Positions 41,836 through 45,561 of a stretch of DNA of 45,561 nt are shown here, piece after piece (position 1 is the first letter of the stretch; every line of letters begins with the position of its first letter). The stretch is from an uncultured Anaerolineae bacterium. GTDB lineage: Bacteria > Chloroflexota > Anaerolineae > Anaerolineales > Villigracilaceae. Made by a program: the position numbers and the translations under genes. The DNA lies in NCBI GenBank assembly GCA_903822545.1, contig CAIJPN010000229.1:1-45561 (forward strand). Direction: 5' to 3'. The notes beneath the pieces were generated by a model. It was not told the origin of the DNA and ran no database searches. It was given only the letters and a program-made list of their open reading frames with translations.

Positions 41836-43284
41836 TTATTGGGTTATTTTCAACAATTTTTGATACGCATCATCCCACCCGGCCCGGTTGCCTGGCTGAT
41901 AGGTTTCGACTTCAAAGGAGTGGCGAACCAGAGCGCGGGCTTCTTGAAGGTTGGAGAGATGCCCGATGGTAATGGCTTGCATCAGGATGTTGCCGATGGC
42001 GGTGGCTTCAACCGGGCCGGTGATGATGGGGCGATCCAGACAGTCGGCGGTGAGCTGGTTGAGCAGGCGGTTCTTTATCCCGCCGCCGATGATGTGCAGC
42101 GGGGCGAGGCGCTTGCCGGTCAGTGTTTCGAGTCGTTCCAGCACCAGGCGATACTTCAATGCCAGGCTTTCGAGCGCCACGCGGATGATTTCTCCGCGTG
42201 TCTGGGGGACAGATTGCCCACTTTCGGCGCAGAATTTTTGGATTTTGGCGGGCATATCGCCGGGGTGGAGGAAAATTTCTGCGTCGGGGTCGACGACGGC
42301 CAGGAAGGGCGTGGCTGCGGCAGCGAGTTGGGTAATTTCATCGTAAGAGAGGCCCCACTCGCGTTTACATTCCTGGACGAGCCACAGACCCATGATGTTT
42401 TTGGATAATCGCCATGTTCCGAATACTCCACCTTCGTTGGTGAAGTTGTAAGCCAGGGCGCGCTCATCCACGCAGGGCGCATCTGCTTCGATGCCCATGA
42501 TGCTCCAGGTTCCGGAGCTGAGCCAGGCGAAGTCTTTCCCGTCAGCGGGAACGGCGACAACAGCCGAGCCGGTATCGTGGCAGGCGGGAGCAATGACCGG
42601 GATGAGTCCGGCCCCGGTTTTGGCGGCGATTTCGGGGCGGAGACTGCCGAGGGCAGTTCCCGGCTCACAAACAGGAGGCAGGATGCGGGTGGGAAGCTCC
42701 AGCTTTTCGAGCAGGGGCAAGGCCCAGGCGCGGCGGACCGGATCAAAACACTGGGTTGTCGTCGCGTTGGTAAATTCACAACATATTTTGCCACTCAGCC
42801 AGTAGTTGAACAGGTCGGGGATGGTGAGGAAGGTCTGTGCGGCATCCAGCAGGGGTGATTTTTGGATACGCATCGCCAAAAGCTGGTAGAGCGTGTTGAT
42901 TTGCATGAACTGGATGCCGGTTTGGGCGAAGATTTGCTCGCGGGGCACACGGCGGAAGGCTTCCTCGAGCATGCCATCGGTGCGGGTATCGCGGTAATGG
43001 TGCGGATTGCCGAGCAGCGCGCCGTTTTTATCCAGCAAGGCAAAATCGACGCCCCAGGTGTCGAGCGCCAGGCTGGCGAGGGGGGCCAGGGCGGCGGAGG
43101 CGGCGATCCCCGCCTGGATGTCAGTCCACAGGCGCAGGATATCCCAGTGCAGGCCATCGGGGAGTTGAACGGGGTGGTTGGGGAAGCGATGGGTCTCGGT
43201 GAGAGCCAGTTTGCCGTTCTCGATGCTGCCGAGAATGGTGCGCCCGCTTTCGGCGCCGAGGTCGATGGCGAGGTAGTTGGCCAT
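41836..43284 (-). CDS. rhaB: Rhamnulokinase
   Basis: 482 residues of the FGGY sugar kinase family. The start LAIDLGAESGRTI is the rhamnulokinase form of the ATP-binding phosphate-1 loop, followed by DILRLWTDI; LDTWGVDFALLD holds the catalytic Asp region, WLSSGTWSIMG the phosphate-2 region and LHIIGGGIKNRLLNQL the adenosine motif. It phosphorylates L-rhamnulose at C1. It starts three bases after the rhaM stop, so it is tightly coupled. Position in a complete rha operon makes the identity firm. Confidence 0.96.
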   Translation of the reverse strand: MANYLAIDLGAESGRTILGSIENGKLALTETHRFPNHPVQLPDGLHWDILRLWTDIQAGIAASAALAPLASLALDTWGVDFALLDKNGALLGNPHHYRDTRTDGMLEEAFRRVPREQIFAQTGIQFMQINTLYQLLAMRIQKSPLLDAAQTFLTIPDLFNYWLSGKICCEFTNATTTQCFDPVRRAWALPLLEKLELPTRILPPVCEPGTALGSLRPEIAAKTGAGLIPVIAPACHDTGSAVVAVPADGKDFAWLSSGTWSIMGIEADAPCVDERALAYNFTNEGGVFGTWRLSKNIMGLWLVQECKREWGLSYDEITQLAAAATPFLAVVDPDAEIFLHPGDMPAKIQKFCAESGQSVPQTRGEIIRVALESLALKYRLVLERLETLTGKRLAPLHIIGGGIKNRLLNQLTADCLDRPIITGPVEATAIGNILMQAITIGHLSNLQEARALVRHSFEVETYQPGNRAGWDDAYQKLLKITQ

Positions 43285-43287
43285 GGG

Positions 43288-43605
43288 CTAATCCAGGTGG
43301 AAATATTCTTCGAGTTCGAGGAAAGTTTCATCGGGGCGGGCATTGGTGTCTGTGAAGGGCGACATGAACTGTTGCCAGCGAGTGTTGACTTCGGTTGCAG
43401 CCATTTTAGCTTGGGCAGCCGAAAGGCTCTCTTCGGTTTCGAAATAGCCAAAAACCAGGCCATCTGCGCGCAAGAATAAGGAATAATTATGCCAACCAGA
43501 TTCGCGCAGCGCCTGGAGCATTTCGGGCCAGACGTGTTTGTGATGTTCTTTATATTCGGCCAAGCGCTCCGGGCCGATTTTGAATTGAAAACCGATGCGC
43601 TTCAT
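43288..43605 (-). CDS. rhaM: L-rhamnose mutarotase
   Basis: 105 residues from the ATG at 43605, preceded by GGGGAA; the frame is open upstream but overlaps the regulator gene. The dimeric ferredoxin-like fold family signature is clear: MKRIGFQFKI, YKEHHKHVWPEML with the active-site His, GWHNYSLFLR and LVFGYFETEE. It speeds interconversion of alpha- and beta-L-rhamnose for the isomerase. It lies between the DeoR regulator, four bases upstream, and rhaB. Confidence 0.96.
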   Translation of the reverse strand: MKRIGFQFKIGPERLAEYKEHHKHVWPEMLQALRESGWHNYSLFLRADGLVFGYFETEESLSAAQAKMAATEVNTRWQQFMSPFTDTNARPDETFLELEEYFHLD

Positions 43606-43609
43606 GCAA

Positions 43610-44380
43610 TTATTCCCCGCAAATCGTGAACGGGATGTTGGCAGATTGCAGGCACAATTTCCACTCGTCTGTGATACTGGCATCAGTAAAAAGATGGGCG
43701 ATTTGCGCAGGGCGGGCGAAGGGTGTCAGGTCTTCGAGACCCATTTTGCTCGAATCGACGAGGGCAAAGACCTGTTTTGCCGATTCGATGGCTTTGCGCT
43801 TGAGTTGGGCTTCTTCCAGATGGACTTCGGTCAGACCGCGCTCGGTGCTGAATCCGCTGCACGAGACAAATGCCTTTTGAATGTGGAGTTCTGCGATGAT
43901 TTGTTCACTCAACAACCCGGTTACGGAGGAGCCGTCTGGGTTGACTACGCCGCCGATCAGGATGACAGTATTCGATGGGTTTTGCGCCAGTAGCCGGGCA
44001 ACTTCGATGCCGTTGGTGACAACCCGCAATCGGGAGCGGTCTTTCAGGTTGAGGGCTAAGTAACAGGCGGTGCTGCTGGCGTCCAGCAAGATGGAATCGC
44101 CATCGTTGACAAGTTTGGCAGCCCCAGCGCCGATGCAGTTCTTCTCGCGGGCGTGTTCCTGGTGGCGGGTGCTAAAGACGGCACTTACCAAGTGGGCGGT
44201 GTCGTTCAATACGGCACCGCCATGCACCCGAGTGAGATAACCTTCCTCTTCCAAGGCGTTCAGGTCGTTACGAACGGTACCTTCGGAGATTTCAAGTGTC
44301 TGGGCAATTTCGGGCACGCGCAGGCCGGGCTGGGCGCGGAGCAGTTCAAGCAGGGATTGACGGCGTTCGTAGGTGGTCAT
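43610..44380 (-). CDS. DeoR/GlpR-family regulator of the rhamnose operon
   Basis: 256 residues: an N-terminal DeoR-type winged helix (about 1-58; YERRQSLLELL, then ISEGTVRNDLNALEEEGYLTRVHGGA) and a DeoR C-terminal sugar-phosphate-sensing domain with DGDSILLDASSTACYLA and NGIEVARLLAQN blocks. DeoR proteins usually repress and respond to a phosphorylated pathway intermediate, here plausibly rhamnulose 1-phosphate or a triose phosphate. It is the first gene of the operon and so probably autoregulated. AAGGA lies upstream of the ATG. Not related to E. coli RhaS/RhaR, which are AraC-type. Confidence 0.93.
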   Translation of the reverse strand: MTTYERRQSLLELLRAQPGLRVPEIAQTLEISEGTVRNDLNALEEEGYLTRVHGGAVLNDTAHLVSAVFSTRHQEHAREKNCIGAGAAKLVNDGDSILLDASSTACYLALNLKDRSRLRVVTNGIEVARLLAQNPSNTVILIGGVVNPDGSSVTGLLSEQIIAELHIQKAFVSCSGFSTERGLTEVHLEEAQLKRKAIESAKQVFALVDSSKMGLEDLTPFARPAQIAHLFTDASITDEWKLCLQSANIPFTICGE

Positions 44381-44916
44381 GGGCTACAGATCCTTTTTGC
44401 AATACATAAAAAACTTGATTAGATTGTAGTAGCATATTGATTTTTGTCAAGATTTGCTGAAAATTGTAGTTTGTTATTGAATTAGATAATGAAGTTTGGC
44501 GTTTACGCCTTGACTCTTGTTGGATTCTTTGTAGGTCTGGTCCCCAATAGTTAGTGCCAGAACAATAGAGAAATTAGGGTAGGCATTGGGCGAAAACGAA
44601 AAGTGATCATCAAGCCCCCTTTTTAAGCAAAGAATGTAGTGGTTAAGTAAGCTGGAAAACACCGAGAATGGATTTCGCCACAGAGACACGGCGAACGCGG
44701 AAAGAGCCCGAAAAAAGCGCTGTGAACTTGGTGTCCCTACGCCTTGCGTATCCGCTTGCATGGACGGCTGACAGCTTATCTGGAAAAGCAAATTGCAGCG
44801 GGAATACTATCAGGATCATCCCTGCTGGATGTCCCTGTTGTGGAAGCAGGTCTAGCTAAAGGTGCAGAGTTAGATTGGGATACGACCATTCAGGAGTTAC
44901 TTAAGGAATAAGCACC
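44381..44916. other. Intergenic region: rha promoter side and decayed DNA
   Basis: The left third is AT-rich and carries the minus-strand rha promoter. ATTGTAGT occurs twice in direct orientation (44423-44430 and 44463-44470), a candidate DeoR-site pair. The rest holds no convincing gene: a short frame on the plus strand (about 44725-44911, ending IQELLKE) has no start signal and no recognisable family, and looks like a remnant adjoining the cyclase pseudogene. Confidence 0.4.
44423..44450 (-). promoter_or_regulatory. Promoter of the rha-AOR operon
   Basis: Minus-strand TTGACA (44450-44445), 16-base spacer and TACAAT (44428-44423) lie 43 bases before the regulator ATG. The ATTGTAG sequence (plus strand) overlapping the -10 recurs 40 bases upstream, which could be where the DeoR protein binds. 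Confidence 0.75.
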
Positions 44917-45372
44917 TTGCACAGCTACCTCCCCCAAGACTGGTCACGCGTCCTGCTGAGCAGGGAAGAACTGCCAGACCGCACCCACTGGACCGCGCTT
45001 TTTGCCGACATCATCCGGCTTTACCCCATGACTAAAAAAACTGACCACCGAACTCGGCCCCGGCGTGGCGCGGAGGAACTATCCAGCGGCCTGAACCAGA
45101 TCTACGATGTCCTGATCGGCGTGCTGGAAAGTTATGGCAGCAACGTCATCGGCTTCGCCAGGAATGCGATAACGTGCTGGTTCGAAAAAAGACTGTGGGG
45201 AACCGTGGTTAATGGTCTGCTGTCCGCGGTCAACGCATTGTCTATCCGCCACGTCCAGGAGATTGTCACGTGCAACAGCAGCACCCTGCTCGACCTGACG
45301 ATTGGTGATAAGGGCAGCTACATCCCTTTTACGCGCTTGCTTTACCTGGATCGGTTGTTGAAATATTCCTGA
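44917..45372 (+). pseudogene. Adenylate/guanylate cyclase pseudogene fragment
   Basis: Read in pieces, this is the N-terminal part of a class III cyclase of the Chloroflexota type: TALFADI, then SGFTP in the next frame, MTKK back in frame, LTTELGP shifted after a run of seven A, then RRGAEELSSGLNQIYDVLIGVLESYG and VIGF-ITCWF. At least four small insertions or deletions restore each other, and the second metal Asp is lost (FARNAITCWF instead of the expected GDAITCWF). Similarity ends near 45270. It is dead unless sequencing errors explain every shift. Confidence 0.72.
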
Positions 45373-45561
45373 GCATTGGTGTAGAACTGGTCAAATACCG
45401 CATTGACCGTCTCCAGGTCAGCCTGGCTGACTCCCTGGCTGACGATGACCAGCCAAGCACGCATGGCCTCTTCCACACGCCCGGCTGCGTCCCGGCCTTC
45501 ACCAGTTAGTGACACGGTGATGCTGCGTCCATCCGTCGTAGCGGGGGATGTCGCCACATAC
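45342..45561 (-). CDS. MarR-family regulator, C-terminal part (cut by window edge)
   Basis: About 73 codons from the right edge to a stop at 45342. TTDGRSITVSLTGEGRDAA is the wing of a MarR winged helix (DGR followed by the beta-strand and LTxEGR), then a C-terminal dimerisation helix ends QEYFNNRSR. The start and DNA-recognition helix lie outside the window, so the true start is not visible. Its target is unknown; it overlaps the end of the cyclase pseudogene on the other strand. Confidence 0.7.
   Translation of the reverse strand, partial: YVATSPATTDGRSITVSLTGEGRDAAGRVEEAMRAWLVIVSQGVSQADLETVNAVFDQFYTNAQEYFNNRSR

Noticed and set aside
41401-42408. 335-codon plus-strand frame across rhaD and rhaB
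   Set aside because: It runs antisense to two certain genes and spans their intergenic hairpin; no family resemblance and no start signal.
44474-44791. 105-codon minus-strand frame in the right intergenic region
   Set aside because: Low-complexity, no ribosome binding site, no recognisable domain, and located in decayed DNA.
1-45561. CRISPR arrays, tRNA/rRNA genes, complete insertion sequences
   Set aside because: No regularly spaced repeats, cloverleaf-like sequences or transposase frames were found on reading through the window.

Overview
The window (about 45.6 kb, mid GC) looks like a carbohydrate-utilisation region from a strictly anaerobic bacterium, most likely Chloroflexota (class Anaerolineae). 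The reasons are lipoproteins whose cleaved cysteine is followed by Pro/Thr/Glu-rich linkers, a tungsten/molybdenum aldehyde:ferredoxin oxidoreductase, a corrinoid methyl-transfer pair, and intergenic hairpin repeats of a kind I associate with Anaerolineae. The phylum call is inference, since no rRNA or tRNA gene was seen.

Layout. (1) 115-1249: a tyrosine recombinase and an orphan reading-frame remnant. (2) 1307-8204, minus strand: a compact LacI regulator - GH78-like - receiver/PAS protein - GH20-like operon. (3) 8205-8627: a divergent control region. (4) 8628-19831, plus strand: two sugar ABC permeases and a binding lipoprotein, a terminator, then a secreted epimerase-like lipoprotein, an ABC exporter, a DUF624 membrane protein and a large GH30 lipoprotein. 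(5) 19882-23431, minus strand: a zinc-motif-less UroD-fold protein, a tiny lipoprotein with a broken continuation, and an unassigned glycosidase-like protein. (6) 23432-23751: a second divergent control region carrying the same promoter/operator pair as region 3. (7) 23752-36679, plus strand: GH1, GH57-like, a binding protein without signal peptide, two dehydrogenases, a GH130 phosphorylase, two esterases, an MtaA-like methyltransferase, a corrinoid protein and a sulfatase. (8) 36833-44380, minus strand: a complete L-rhamnose operon (DeoR regulator, rhaM, rhaB, rhaD, rhaA) running on into moaD, an aldehyde ferredoxin oxidoreductase and a second class II aldolase. (9) 44381-45561: a rhamnose promoter, decayed DNA including an adenylate cyclase pseudogene, and the 3' end of a MarR-type regulator.

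How it fits together. Regions 2-7 look like one regulon controlled by the LacI protein: the operator core TGAACGTTCA overlaps the -10 box of the transporter promoter and, 15 kb away, of the GH1 promoter, and a degenerate copy lies in both opposing promoters. The enzymes suggest a decorated heteropolysaccharide: deacetylation, desulfation, possibly demethylation by the corrinoid pair, chain cleavage (GH30, GH1, GH78, GH20), and phosphorolysis of a mannosyl-glucose-type disaccharide (GH130) linked to an epimerase-like protein. Rhamnose released by GH78-type enzymes could enter the rha operon, where L-lactaldehyde from RhaD could be oxidised by the co-transcribed ferredoxin-linked oxidoreductase.

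The most unusual points are the corrinoid methyl-transfer pair inside a glycan locus and bounded by an imperfect copy of the sulfatase leader, the rha-AOR fusion operon with inverted repeats at several junctions, and the twin-operator control regions.
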